Position numbers and translations under genes: made by a program. A stretch of 50,269 nt of DNA from Lactonifactor sp. BIOML-A5 (GTDB taxonomy: Bacteria; Bacillota; Clostridia; Lachnospirales; Lachnospiraceae): positions 1-50,269 of the forward strand of contig NZ_WKYV01000031.1 of NCBI RefSeq assembly GCF_009677585.1, written 5' to 3'. Shown in pieces: positions 42,799 through 50,269 of this stretch (position 1 is its first letter; the number at the start of each line of letters is the position of its first letter). The notes beneath the pieces are model-generated. The model ran no database searches and had not been told where the DNA came from. It worked only from the letters and a program-made list of their open reading frames with translations.

Positions 42799-43994
42799 AA
42801 GGGCAGTTGGGAGTGCTGGGAAGGGCAGCAGCGGCAGGCCTTTGTCTAATCTGCTTTTCTCTGGCTCAGACAGAGACCTTTAAAACAGCACTTCCCAATG
42901 ATACAGAAGAAATTATACTGGAGCAGGGCGCCTGGAGCCGGGAGCAGTGGGAAGAGATGGCCGTAAACGAAGAGGACAGGGAATTTCCGGATGCTTTTAT
43001 CCTGTGGGGAGAAAAGGAAGAGGTGCAGATCGTCAGCCGGGATCTCACCAGAACCGCCAACGTAAGTGCAATTGAGGCATGCGGTGATTCCCGCCTCCTG
43101 CTTCGGGAAACAGTCTCTCTCAATGAAAAAGATACAGAGGGCTGTCTGCTCTCGGCAGACGCTGCCTGGAAATTATTCGGCAGCACAAGGGCAGTGGGGG
43201 AAAAAATACAATACGGAGAGCGGACACTGACTATCCGGGGGATCCTGAGGCAAATGAAAGGCACCCTGTTCGTTCAGGCAGAAAAAGGCGGTGAAGCTAT
43301 CCTGAATACTGTGACATTAAAGGCCGGGGGGAAGAGCGGCTCCCTGGAGGATCCTGCCAGAAGTTTTATGATGCGGTATGGGATTCAGGGGAAAAAGGTG
43401 CCGGTAAAGTACTATAACAGCTGGTCTGTCTTTCTCGTCTTTACCCTGCCGCTGTTTATGCTTCTCCGGGTGCTGGCAAAATACTGGAAATCCATAGACA
43501 GAGGAGGGAAGCGGGCAGAAGCAGTATGGGGCATAGTGCTGATGGCGGGGATGGGGATTCTGTTCCTCTATGCCTTTGGCTTTTCCTTCACCCTGCCAAA
43601 AGATTTAATTCCAACCAGATGGTCAGATTTTCAATTCTGGAACAGTTTGGGAGAGCATAAAGGGGAGGAGCTTCTTCTCCTTCTCAGAATGAGAAAAAGA
43701 AAGCCGGAACTTATGATTGCCCAGCCGTTTTTCAACTGTGTAAAATATATGGCCGGGGCCTGGATATGCTATGGAGCTGCTTTTGGAAGATGGAGAAGAG
43801 TAAGCGGCAAAGCAGCGGTGTCCGGCATACTGCTGGCCTGGCTCCTGGTGTTTATTGTAATTCTGCTGAGAAAAGAAGAGGGAAGTCTGCTGATGCAGTC
43901 CAGAGGAGTGTGGTTCCTTCTGCCGTTCGAACTTACCGGAAGGTATTTGTATTCCGGGACGTGTTCCTTCGCAGAAGAACACGTCCCAGAATAG
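42795..43994 (+). CDS. MacB/FtsX-like membrane protein (periplasmic-core type)
   Basis: 399-residue protein starting with GTG overlapping the adaptor stop. An N-terminal helix (LGRAAAAGLCLICFSLAQ) leads to an extracellular domain with the MacB periplasmic-core pattern CLLSADAAWKLFGSTRAVGE and YGERTLTIRGILRQM. Four further membrane helices follow at about residues 210, 250, 320 and 345. It has no ATPase domain. Full MacB-type permeases are larger and carry three C-terminal helices, so this is a divergent relative. The last residues YSGTCSFAEEHVPE come from reading into a GGGACGTGTTC hairpin that supplies the stop, so the natural C-terminus may be truncated or replaced. Confidence 0.65.
   Translation: MKGQLGVLGRAAAAGLCLICFSLAQTETFKTALPNDTEEIILEQGAWSREQWEEMAVNEEDREFPDAFILWGEKEEVQIVSRDLTRTANVSAIEACGDSRLLLRETVSLNEKDTEGCLLSADAAWKLFGSTRAVGEKIQYGERTLTIRGILRQMKGTLFVQAEKGGEAILNTVTLKAGGKSGSLEDPARSFMMRYGIQGKKVPVKYYNSWSVFLVFTLPLFMLLRVLAKYWKSIDRGGKRAEAVWGIVLMAGMGILFLYAFGFSFTLPKDLIPTRWSDFQFWNSLGEHKGEELLLLLRMRKRKPELMIAQPFFNCVKYMAGAWICYGAAFGRWRRVSGKAAVSGILLAWLLVFIVILLRKEEGSLLMQSRGVWFLLPFELTGRYLYSGTCSFAEEHVPE
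43950..43993. repeat. GGGACGTGTTC hairpin inside the end of the 42795 gene
   Basis: TATTCCGGGACGTGTTC pairs with GAACACGTCCCAGAATA (one C-A mismatch) around CTTCGCA. The gene's final codons and its TAG lie inside this hairpin. A motif GGGACCTGTCCCCTTTT follows at about 43998-44013. It resembles the 24125 palindrome and the 44158 hairpin. Confidence 0.8.
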
Positions 43995-44157
43995 GAGGGA
44001 CCTGTCCCCTTTTGAATATTTGCCCGCCAGAATTTCAAAGAAAGACTAATGGTTATAATTTTATCGTCATAATGATTGGTATGGATGCATATTATATAAT
44101 ATAAAAATGCTAATTATGTCTAATATATCCGAGGAAATTGGGAGTTACCCTATTTCT

Positions 44158-44197
44158 AAAAGGGGACGCTGTTCTGATTAAGAACAACGTCCCCTTT
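44158..44197. repeat. GGGGACG-GTTCT hairpin before trpB stop (family member)
   Basis: AAAGGGGACGCTGTTCT pairs with AGAACAACGTCCCCTTT with one mismatch. It has the same design as the hairpins at 24125 and 43950. It may serve as a terminator for trpB on the minus strand. Confidence 0.7.
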
Positions 44198-44242
44198 GAT
44201 GTCAGTTATTTAGTATTCGCTGTACTAGAGACAGAAAACAGA

Positions 44243-45622
44243 CTATTCCTGAATTCCGGGAATCTTAGGCAGTCTTGCAAAGCTGGCTGCCAGCTCTTCG
44301 TCGGTGGGAATGTAATCCTGCATGGTTTTATCCATGTAAGACTGGTAAGCCACCATGTCGAAATAACCGGTTCCTGTAAGACCGAAGAGTATGGTTTTTG
44401 CCTCTCCCGATTCCTTGCACTTTAAGGCTTCCTGCACAGCTCCGTAAATCGCATGAGCAGACTCCGGTGCAGGGAGAATGGTCTCCTGCTTTGCAAAGGT
44501 AACGGCAGCATCGAAGACTTTCGTTTGTTCCACGGACATAGCTTCCATATAACCGTCGTGGTACAGCTTGGAAAGAATCGGAGACATTCCATGGTAACGG
44601 AGACCGCCGGCATGGTTGGCGGAGGGAATAAAATCACATCCCAGGGTGTACATTCTGGCCATAGGAGTTACCTTTCCGGTATCACAGAAGTCATAGGCAT
44701 AACGTCCTCTGGTGAGAGACGGACAGGAGGCCGGCTCTACAGCTATGATTCTGGGATTCGATTTTCCGGTTAATTTATCCTGCATAAATGGAGCAATTAA
44801 TCCTCCCAGATTTGAACCGCCCCCGGCGCACCCTACTACTACATCTGGATATTCATCCAGCATTTCCATGGCGGTTTTGCTTTCCAGACCGATGACAGAC
44901 TGGTGAAGCAGTACCTGATTCAAAACAGAACCCAGTACATATTTGTAGCCCTCCGTAGAAACTGCCTTTTCCACAGCCTCAGAAATAGCACAGCCCAGAC
45001 TTCCTGTAGTATTTGGATTTGCTTCCAGGATTGCCCGGCCTACATTGGTGGTGGTACTGGGGCTGGGGATAATGTCTGCGTCAAAGGTATGAATTACGGA
45101 TTTGCGGAAGGGTTTTTGTTCATAGGAACACTTTACCATGTATACCGTAAGGGGCAGATGATAAAAGGCACAGGCTTCTGCAAGTGCAGTTCCCCACTGT
45201 CCGGCACCAGTCTCGGTGGTGATACCCTTCAATCCCTGTTCCTTGGCATAGTAAGCCTGAGCAATGGCAGAGTTCAGTTTGTGGCTTCCGGAGGTATTAT
45301 TCCCCTCGAACTTATAATAAATTTTGGCCGGAGTATCCAGGTACTTTTCCAGATTGTAGGCGCGAATCAGGGGGGATGGACGGTACATTTTGTAGAAATC
45401 CTGGATTTCCTCAGGGATATCCACATAGCGGGTGTCGTTATCCATTTCCTGATGGGCCAGCTTTTCACAGAAAACAGGATACAGATCCTCTTCTGTGGCA
45501 GGCTTTCCTGTTCCGGGATTAATCATAGGATCAGGAAGTTCCTTCATATCTGCACGCAAGTTATACCATTGTTTTGGCATCTGCTCCTCAGTTAAATATA
45601 GTCTGTGTGGAATTTTTTTCAT
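44243..45622 (-). CDS. trpB: Tryptophan synthase beta-like PLP enzyme (TrpB2 type)
   Basis: 459-residue enzyme of the longer TrpB2 branch that would join indole and serine to make tryptophan. The PLP lysine lies in NNTSGSHKLNSAIAQAYYA; further motifs are ETGAGQWGTALAEAC and VVGCAGGGSNLGGLI. The start used is the ATG at 45622, nine bases after GGAGA; a TTG two codons earlier lies too close to that site. No trpA is adjacent, so it may use free indole. It is preceded by a T-box leader whose specifier reads TGG, which fits tryptophan control. Confidence 0.92.
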   Translation of the reverse strand: MKKIPHRLYLTEEQMPKQWYNLRADMKELPDPMINPGTGKPATEEDLYPVFCEKLAHQEMDNDTRYVDIPEEIQDFYKMYRPSPLIRAYNLEKYLDTPAKIYYKFEGNNTSGSHKLNSAIAQAYYAKEQGLKGITTETGAGQWGTALAEACAFYHLPLTVYMVKCSYEQKPFRKSVIHTFDADIIPSPSTTTNVGRAILEANPNTTGSLGCAISEAVEKAVSTEGYKYVLGSVLNQVLLHQSVIGLESKTAMEMLDEYPDVVVGCAGGGSNLGGLIAPFMQDKLTGKSNPRIIAVEPASCPSLTRGRYAYDFCDTGKVTPMARMYTLGCDFIPSANHAGGLRYHGMSPILSKLYHDGYMEAMSVEQTKVFDAAVTFAKQETILPAPESAHAIYGAVQEALKCKESGEAKTILFGLTGTGYFDMVAYQSYMDKTMQDYIPTDEELAASFARLPKIPGIQE

Positions 45623-45715
45623 AGTCAATAATCTCCTTTCTGATGGTTGATTGCTGTGTATCCCCTGCGAACCCGGAACTGGTCAGCTATGTGTTACATC
45701 TCTCAGAAAGCGGCA

Positions 45716-46000
45716 GAAAAAAACGGCTTCTGCCCCTTGTTCAGGGACAAAAGCCGTAACACGTACGATCTTCTGCGGTACCACCCGGATTGATGTTATA
45801 CATCCACTCTGTCATACACTAACATGCATGGTTCCTTGATAACGGGTGAACATCCCGTCGGATATTACTCGGCTGCGCCTTTCCTTCCGACCTCATAAGC
45901 CCATTCAATATCTGCTTTCTTATCTCACTCGCACCACCTGAGACTCGCTGGAAACAAAGGAAAGATATCTACTCTTCTTACTCTGCGGTTTCGCTTTGGT
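45716..46000 (-). promoter_or_regulatory. T-box riboswitch (tryptophan) upstream of trpB
   Basis: The conserved T-box core GGGTGGTACCGC lies on the minus strand at 45775-45786. Stem I with its AGTAGATATC start lies near 45965, and the specifier context is GAATGGGC, codon TGG (Trp). The intrinsic terminator ACGGCTT...AAGCCGTTTTTTT falls at 45716-45757. Uncharged tRNA-Trp binding would prevent termination and raise trpB expression. Confidence 0.9.
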
Positions 46001-46007
46001 TGGTATT

Positions 46008-46036
46008 ATAATATAAAGCATTTGGAAATTTGTCAA
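46008..46036 (-). promoter_or_regulatory. Promoter of the trpB T-box transcript
   Basis: On the minus strand TTGACA (46031-46036) and TATTAT (46008-46013) are 17 bases apart. The transcript would start near 46000, at the beginning of the T-box leader. The 180 bases further upstream (46037-46216) hold no recognised gene or element. Confidence 0.75.
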
Positions 46037-46216
46037 TATGTTTTAGAAAAAAATATTATTTTTTATTATCTGTACAGCTGTTTTAACTGTCATATGGCAG
46101 CAACTCGTTTCGCAGGAATCCCCAGTCAATCTGCATGATATGGTCGCTTTCTCAAATAAGAACTGCTCAGGACAAAGTACACATTCGAACAAAAAGGCAC
46201 ACGAAATAACTTTCTG

Positions 46217-47128
46217 CTATGCAAGCAAATCACACAATAGCTTATTAAACCTTTCGCTTTCGCTCCATTGGGGAAAGTGACAGGAATTCTCAAACCAATA
46301 AAACTGCTTTTCCGTTTCAATCCGATCGAAGTATTTCTTTACCAGAGCAGAAGACACATGACTGTCATATCTGCCCTCGATAAATATGAGGGGGGCACCA
46401 TAGTGTGTCTGTTCTTCAAAGTCTGTCTGCATGACTTCCTGCCACAGATATTGTATGGCTTGCAGGCTGCCCTTTTGGCGGCGTATCAAATCAGGAAGTG
46501 TGTAATACGGGGAGAACAAAAAGGGAATGACCAAATCATTATAATTTGTTCTCCCATAAAGAGAACCCTTATGCCTGACCACCTGCCTTGTAACAAAAAG
46601 CAGGTCGTTTAGCCAACTGTCCGTTTGATAGGAACAGTCGATCCCTCTTAATTTTTCTAAGCTCTTTTTATCAGCGTGTGCCAGTGCATACTCATAGGCT
46701 GTTTTGCTGGATTGTCTCATATTGACGACTTGCCCACAGCCTATATAAGTACGCACCAATTCTGGATATGCCTCGACAAAGCGCAGCCCCAGAATGCTCC
46801 CCCATGAATGGCCTATCAAGTACAACGAATTTTGTTGAAACCGGGACAGCAGATAGTTCACAAGGACGTGGAGATCATTCAGAAAATCGTCGATTGTAAC
46901 GGGACCGATAAATTTGTAATAGGACTTCCCTGCCCCGCGCTGCTCCCATACAACGACTGTGAACTGCTGTTCCAACATCTTGTTGTACTTCATCACCAAA
47001 GGCAATGCGGCGTCTCCGGGGCCGCCATGCAGATAGACCAGCAAAGGAGCCTCTTTTTTTTCCCCGCGTATAGAAACAAACTGAGGCACACCGTTTAGAT
47101 TCATTTTAGACTGTTCATTTATAAACAT
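46217..47128 (-). CDS. Alpha/beta hydrolase, proline iminopeptidase-like
   Basis: 303-residue hydrolase. It shows the oxyanion motif VYLHGGPGDAA, VVWEQRGAGKSYY, the nucleophile elbow LIGHSWGSILGLRF, an acid residue in FIEGRYDSHVSS and the His in ENSCHFPQWSE. The cap domain is typical of the prolyl aminopeptidase group, which removes N-terminal proline from peptides. Substrate is unproven. The DNA here is more AT-rich than its neighbours, which suggests later acquisition. The ATG follows GGGAGGG. The 250 bases upstream (47129-47380) hold no credible gene. Confidence 0.85.
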   Translation of the reverse strand: MFINEQSKMNLNGVPQFVSIRGEKKEAPLLVYLHGGPGDAALPLVMKYNKMLEQQFTVVVWEQRGAGKSYYKFIGPVTIDDFLNDLHVLVNYLLSRFQQNSLYLIGHSWGSILGLRFVEAYPELVRTYIGCGQVVNMRQSSKTAYEYALAHADKKSLEKLRGIDCSYQTDSWLNDLLFVTRQVVRHKGSLYGRTNYNDLVIPFLFSPYYTLPDLIRRQKGSLQAIQYLWQEVMQTDFEEQTHYGAPLIFIEGRYDSHVSSALVKKYFDRIETEKQFYWFENSCHFPQWSESERFNKLLCDLLA

Positions 47129-47380
47129 TTCTGCTACCCTCCCTATTCGCTAAGTAGAATGGGCAGAGTTCGCCTAAGGCGCCCAAACACATATTTAGCT
47201 TTTCCATTTCTAATATGAGCGCATGGAAATGTCAAACAGCTCATGTTGTTTTTCTGTTTCTTGCCCCTGTTTGTCCGCTTGGGCACATTTTGCCCTTTAC
47301 CGTATTGTATTGCACACAGCAGAAATATGGGTTTTATGGACTTTTCCGGTTGGGAAAATGGTTTATAGGCGCTGATAGTT

Positions 47381-48187
47381 CTATTTTTTATTCTTTTTAC
47401 ATTCCACAGCATCCACAGCGTCTAAGACCGCGGCACGAAGTCCGCCCCGCTCTAGGGCAGCAACGCCGACGATGGTTGTACCTCCCGGAGAGCATACAGA
47501 ATCCTTCATCGCTCCAGGGTGCTTTCCTGACAGAAGATGCAGCTTTCCCGTTCCCGCAACCATCTGACTGGCCAGAGCGTACGCCATCTGTCTGGAAAGC
47601 CCGTGGGTTACACCTGCATCGCCCAGCGCTTCCAGGAACATACTGGCGAATGCCGGCCCGCAGCCGCTGATGGTACCGGCTGCACTCACATGGGCAGAAT
47701 CCAGCACCTGAACCAGACTAATGCGGGACAAAAGCCCTGTGAGCAGAGAAAACTCATCATCCGTGAGAGAATGCTGTTCTTCGCAGATAAAGATTCCCTC
47801 GCCCACAGCGACTGGAGTATTGGGGATTGAGCTGATATGATGGGTGCCGGGAAGAAGCTCCTCCAAAGTCTCAAAGGGATAACCGTCTGCCACAGACAGG
47901 ATGATTTTATCCTGGAGCAAGTCGCGTACAGGCTCCATAACTTCTTTTACCATATATGGTTTAACAGCGATTACGACGATCTGGGACCGGGACACTGTTT
48001 CCCTGGCATCTCTGCAGGCGTGCATTCCCTGATCCTGTGTATTTCTGCAGAGCTTATCCCAGTTTTTCGCACAGGCATAAATCTGCTCCGGCTTCAGCAC
48101 TTCTTTGTAAAGCAGCCCCTGGGCAATTGCCTGAGCCATATTGCCGTATCCCAGGAAACCGATGGTAATATCTTTGTATTCATTCAT
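47381..48187 (-). CDS. proC: Pyrroline-5-carboxylate reductase
   Basis: 268-residue enzyme that reduces pyrroline-5-carboxylate to L-proline. Motifs are ITIGFLGYGNMAQAIAQG (NAD(P) binding), TISGCGPAFASMFLEAL and the C-terminal P5CR signature HPGAMKDSVCSPGGTTI. The ATG at 48187 was chosen behind AGAGGTC; an upstream in-frame extension lacks a site and overlaps the purF end. In this organism it can supply proline for the Prd reductase from ornithine or glutamate, although a racemase would still be needed to make D-proline. Confidence 0.94.
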   Translation of the reverse strand: MNEYKDITIGFLGYGNMAQAIAQGLLYKEVLKPEQIYACAKNWDKLCRNTQDQGMHACRDARETVSRSQIVVIAVKPYMVKEVMEPVRDLLQDKIILSVADGYPFETLEELLPGTHHISSIPNTPVAVGEGIFICEEQHSLTDDEFSLLTGLLSRISLVQVLDSAHVSAAGTISGCGPAFASMFLEALGDAGVTHGLSRQMAYALASQMVAGTGKLHLLSGKHPGAMKDSVCSPGGTTIVGVAALERGGLRAAVLDAVDAVECKKNKK

Positions 48188-48218
48188 GAAAATGACCTCT
48201 TTTCTCAGATGTGATAGT

Positions 48219-49628
48219 TTATTCTTTACCGTTAAAACAGTAGGTGCACAGTTTACAGGGAGGCAGGCCGATGGACGCAATCAGGTCATCCAGACGGTGA
48301 AAACGCAGGGTAGTAAAGTTCTGTTCCTTGCGTATAGCCTCAAGCAGCGCCGCATAGCGTTCGGTAGTAGGATCTGCGTAGTCAGCCAGTGCTTCCTCTA
48401 CATGCTCTCCTTCCCGTTCCCTGATAATCCTGCGGGTGATAAGATCCAGTTCTGATTTAGAACGGGAAAAATTCAGATATTTGCATCCATAGATGAGAGG
48501 AGGGCATGCCGGACGTACATGTACTTCTTTTGCCCCGCTGTTGTACAGGAATTCCGTGGTTTCCCGAAGCTGTGTCCCACGCACAATAGAGTCGTCAATT
48601 AACAGAAGCTTTTTTCCCTTAATCAGAGCATGTACAGGGATAAGCTTCATCCGGGCAATCAAATTCCTCTGGGCCTGGTTTTGCGGCATAAAAGAGCGGG
48701 GCCATGTAGGGGTATACTTTATAAAGGGCCTTGCGTATGGAATGCCAGATTCATTGGCATAGCCGATGGCGTGTGCCACACCGGAGTCCGGAACCCCTGC
48801 CACACTGTCCGGACGAACCAGATTCTCATCTCTTTTGGCAAGCATACTGCCGCAGCGGTAACGCATTTCTTCCACACTAATCCCCTCGTACGAGGATGTG
48901 GGATACCCATAATATACCCAGAGAAAGGAACAGATTTTCAGTTCATCCCCCGGTTCCTTTAATGTTGTCACAGACTCGGGGGTTACAAATGCGATCTCTC
49001 CAGGCCCCAGTTCTTTATAATGGCTGTAGCCCAGATTAATATAGGCAAAGTTTTCAAAAGAAACGCAGTAAGCGCCCTCTTTTTCCCCGATTACCAGGGG
49101 CGTCCGTCCGTAGCGATCCCTGGCGGCGTATATTCCCTCTGGGGTTAAAAGCAGAAGTGTCATGGAGCCGTCTACCATCTCCTGTACGTACTGGATTCCC
49201 TCTAAGATGGAATCCTTTTGATTCATAAGGGCAGCTACCAATTCAGTCGCATTGATCTGCCCGCCGCTCATTTCCAGAAAATGGGTGTGTCCGTTTGCAT
49301 AAATCTGCTGTACCAGCTCGTTCAGATTGTTAATCTTGCCTACGGTAGTAATTGCAAAACTTCCCAGATGAGACTGTACCAGAAGGGGCTGGGGTTCATA
49401 ATCAGAGATACATCCAATCCCCAGATTTCCCTGAAGTTCCTCTACATCCCGCTCGAACTTGGTGCGGAAGGGAGAATTCTCAATGTTGTGAATGGCCCTG
49501 CTGAAGCCCTTTGCTCCGTGGACAGCCATTCCTCCTCTTCTTGTACCAAGATGTGAGTGATAATCAACGCCGTAAAACAGATCCAGCGTACAGTTTTCTT
49601 TTGCGGCAACGCCAAAAAAGCCTCCCAT
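48219..49628 (-). CDS. purF: Amidophosphoribosyltransferase-like PurF lacking the N-terminal Cys
   Basis: 469-residue protein with the PurF two-domain plan. The N-terminal Ntn glutaminase domain begins MGGFFGVAAKENCTL, and the following HLGTRRGGMAV is typical. The catalytic Cys at the start of CGVFG/CGIVG is replaced by Gly, with the next Cys only at residue 13. The C-terminal PRTase domain has the PRPP loop LLLIDDSIVRGTQLRET and Cys residues at CPPLIYGC and CKLCTYC, similar to the iron-sulfur ligands in Bacillus PurF. It may use ammonia directly, or be a variant whose nucleophile lies elsewhere. Same-type sequences are known in clostridia and Bacteroidetes, so it is not a one-off error. Confidence 0.88.
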   Translation of the reverse strand: MGGFFGVAAKENCTLDLFYGVDYHSHLGTRRGGMAVHGAKGFSRAIHNIENSPFRTKFERDVEELQGNLGIGCISDYEPQPLLVQSHLGSFAITTVGKINNLNELVQQIYANGHTHFLEMSGGQINATELVAALMNQKDSILEGIQYVQEMVDGSMTLLLLTPEGIYAARDRYGRTPLVIGEKEGAYCVSFENFAYINLGYSHYKELGPGEIAFVTPESVTTLKEPGDELKICSFLWVYYGYPTSSYEGISVEEMRYRCGSMLAKRDENLVRPDSVAGVPDSGVAHAIGYANESGIPYARPFIKYTPTWPRSFMPQNQAQRNLIARMKLIPVHALIKGKKLLLIDDSIVRGTQLRETTEFLYNSGAKEVHVRPACPPLIYGCKYLNFSRSKSELDLITRRIIREREGEHVEEALADYADPTTERYAALLEAIRKEQNFTTLRFHRLDDLIASIGLPPCKLCTYCFNGKE

Positions 49629-49757
49629 GTGTTTATTTCTCCTTTGATTGTAATAGATTAGGTTTGTAGCACAGATATAGAATTAGTTTACCATATATTT
49701 ACCAAAAACGAAAGGGATTATGAAAATTGGGATTTGACTTCCTAAGCTTGAGACTGC

Positions 49758-50269
49758 ACAGTCGGAAGGTATGGGGGGGGGGGGCAGGGGGACGGTGAGA
49801 GGATCCCGCGGCAGCGGGCTGGCTGGTTCGGACGGGAGGGAGGCTTAAGTTCCGGGGACACCTCCGTCGTGAAGAGAGTCTAAGACAAAACCGGAATCCC
49901 CGCCGGAGCACCGTTCGTATGTGCAAAGAATGCTTGATGTGCATTCTCTGCCCATGCTCACTTTTTTTCGGCCCGGACTGCCGAAAAAATCTCCTGCGGG
50001 AATCCCGGTTTTGCCTAAGACTCTCTACTCACTCCTGCGGAATCGTCCCCGGAACTTAAGCCCTCCCTCCCGCCCACCGCCGCAGGATTCCTCTCACCTG
50101 GGTATAGGGAAGTTCAAGGGAGTTGGCTATTTATCCAAAACATCGAGTTATCAATAGTGGGAAACCAGAGGAAAAGTGTACAACGTTCGACCTTCCCCAC
50201 CCGTTTTCCGTGAATGTGAAGTGAGTCTCTGCCAGGTCAAGGGAGGAGGTCTTGGGGCCAGGGGTACTG
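49758..50269 (-). repeat. Large non-coding double-hairpin element, copy 2 (inverted, cut by the window edge)
   Basis: Read on the minus strand this matches parts B and C of the element at 25531-26257 with only scattered substitutions. A block of about 12 bases (ctggttggttcg of copy 1) is missing and there is a G-run near 49770-49781. The mirror arms CTTAAGTTCCGGGGAC and GTCCCCGGAACTTAAG and the apical stem are retained. At its outer end (50235-50269) the part that corresponds to hairpin A has a different sequence. The left part of the element continues beyond the window. Confidence 0.85.

Noticed and set aside
47143..47412. 89-residue basic frame on the minus strand
   Set aside because: No ribosome binding site, overlaps the end of proC and has an unlikely composition.

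Overview
The window looks like chromosomal DNA from a gut-type clostridium, most probably of the family Lachnospiraceae. The pointers are TrpB, GlyA and PurF variants of clostridial type, a Trp-type T-box leader, many lipoprotein/TCS genes, AGGAGG-type ribosome binding sites and a full selenoprotein synthesis set beside a D-proline reductase operon. I cannot name a species.

Region 1 (1-7.7 kb) is an alanine/glycine/serine amino-acid module: alanine dehydrogenase, an AGCS-family Na+/alanine-glycine symporter, a serine hydroxymethyltransferase with an unusual active-site loop, a cupin-PocR-LytS-type sensor kinase, alanine racemase and an AraC-type response regulator. It ends at a strong 22-bp terminator. 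Region 2 (7.8-16.6 kb) holds exonuclease III and then a selenium block: selD (itself a selenoprotein, UGA at 8707), selA, selB, a LysR regulator, a class V cysteine desulfurase, a YedE-type selenium transporter and a YedF/TusA-like carrier. Region 3 (16.6-19.4 kb, minus strand) carries an aldehyde dehydrogenase and dinB behind a LexA-like box. Region 4 (19.5-25.5 kb) is the D-proline reductase operon: prdC, prdA, a small conserved protein, prdB (selenocysteine UGA at 23841), prdD and prdE. It has a sigma-A promoter and a terminator-like hairpin in its leader. prdF (proline racemase) and prdR are not in the window.

Regions 1, 2 and 4 fit together as Stickland fermentation: alanine is taken up and oxidised by Ald giving NADH, D-proline is reduced by the Prd selenoenzyme, and the sel genes supply the selenocysteine. 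ProC near the right end makes proline.

Region 5 (25.5-26.3 kb) is a non-coding element of about 0.7 kb with two giant hairpins. Its core recurs in inverted orientation at the right end (49.76-50.27 kb, cut by the window edge). Region 6 (26.4-44 kb) lies between the copies and is an envelope/sensory block: a MerR-TipAS regulator, three exported proteins of unknown role, a LytTR regulator/beta-helix-like surface protein/7TMR-DISM kinase operon, a 62-aa protein, an OmpR-type two-component system, and a five-gene operon. That operon combines a sugar-ABC-like binding lipoprotein and two permeases with an HlyD-type adaptor and a MacB/FtsX-like membrane protein, and has no ATPase gene. Region 7 (44-49.7 kb, minus strand) has a TrpB-type synthase under a T-box, an alpha/beta hydrolase in more AT-rich DNA, proC, and a PurF lacking the N-terminal catalytic cysteine.

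Small hairpins built on GGGACG(T)GTTC recur at 24.1, 43.95 and 44.16 kb. Pairings, promoters and repeats were found by eye; no folding, homology or covariation computation was run.
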